DNA of 64,000 nucleotides. It comes from Mycolicibacterium sp. CBMA 226 (GTDB taxonomy: Bacteria; Actinomycetota; Actinomycetes; Mycobacteriales; Mycobacteriaceae). How positions within the stretch are numbered: position 1 is the stretch's first letter; each line of letters begins with the position of its first letter. Below, piece after piece: positions 63,994 through 64,000 of the stretch. Both the position numbers and the translations under genes were made by a program. Under the pieces are notes generated by a model that did not search any database, was not told where the DNA came from, and worked only from the letters and a program-made list of their open reading frames with translations. The stretch spans positions 62,001 to 126,000 of the forward strand of contig NZ_VTGY01000013.1 of assembly GCF_009729075.1 (NCBI RefSeq), read 5' to 3'.

Positions 63994-64000
63994 CCCCCGT

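Overview
The window is a high-GC actinobacterial chromosome, almost certainly a rapidly growing Mycobacterium (Mycolicibacterium). The evidence is a conserved mycobacterial backbone in the order known from M. tuberculosis Rv3255c to Rv3285: manA, a tobH-like gene, manB, DUF3499, the Rv3259 homologue, whiB2, fbiA, fbiB, manC, wbbL, an LCP gene, Rv3268, fadE25, purE, purK, GtrA, a PH-domain gene, birA, accD5, accE5, maf, sseA, sufE and accA3. WhiB2 has the N-terminal style of M. smegmatis WhmD. The core genes make GDP-mannose, cofactor F420, the arabinogalactan linker and acyl-CoA carboxylase subunits. No rRNA, tRNA, CRISPR array, insertion sequence or prophage was seen.

Four accessory blocks interrupt this backbone. 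(1) 4.8-9.4 kb holds a large SARP/AfsR-type ATPase regulator, a DUF3592 protein, a lipoprotein and an RDD membrane protein. (2) 24.4-44.6 kb, between birA and accD5, is an exopolysaccharide (EPS) locus. Its left arm reads leftward from 34.7 kb: a copolymerase/tyrosine-kinase-like protein, a second Wzz-like protein, a sugar-1-phosphate transferase, a DUF218 protein, a sialate-O-acetylesterase-like enzyme and four paralogous secretory lipases threaded between them. A secreted glycoside hydrolase is divergent at 35.4 kb. The right arm, also reading leftward, has four glycosyltransferases, a flippase and a hexapeptide acyltransferase, with a methyltransferase divergent from it. (3) 47.2-52.9 kb is a sigK-rskA operon of the M. 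tuberculosis Rv0449c-Rv0444c type, here between maf and sseA and preceded by a SigK-like promoter. (4) 52.9-57.9 kb carries two SRPBCC/epimerase genes, a three-repeat DUF4333 protein, and a sugar epimerase with a nucleotide-sugar dehydrogenase that could feed the EPS locus.

The most unusual material is in the EPS locus. It is an acyl-editing set (four lipases, one esterase, one acyltransferase in the locus and a paralogue at 59.4 kb) overlapping the chain-assembly genes. One lipase has lost all three catalytic triad residues, and the kinase-like protein has lost its Walker A lysine and tyrosine tail. Two tandem glycosyltransferases share near-identical tracts, suggesting gene conversion. No Wzy polymerase was recognised. 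Outside the locus, an 11-base element (TTTCTTAGAGA) lies upstream of both accD5 and accA3, whose products form one carboxylase, and suggests a shared regulator. Several core genes carry a TANNNT box 6-8 bases before the start codon, which fits leaderless transcription.
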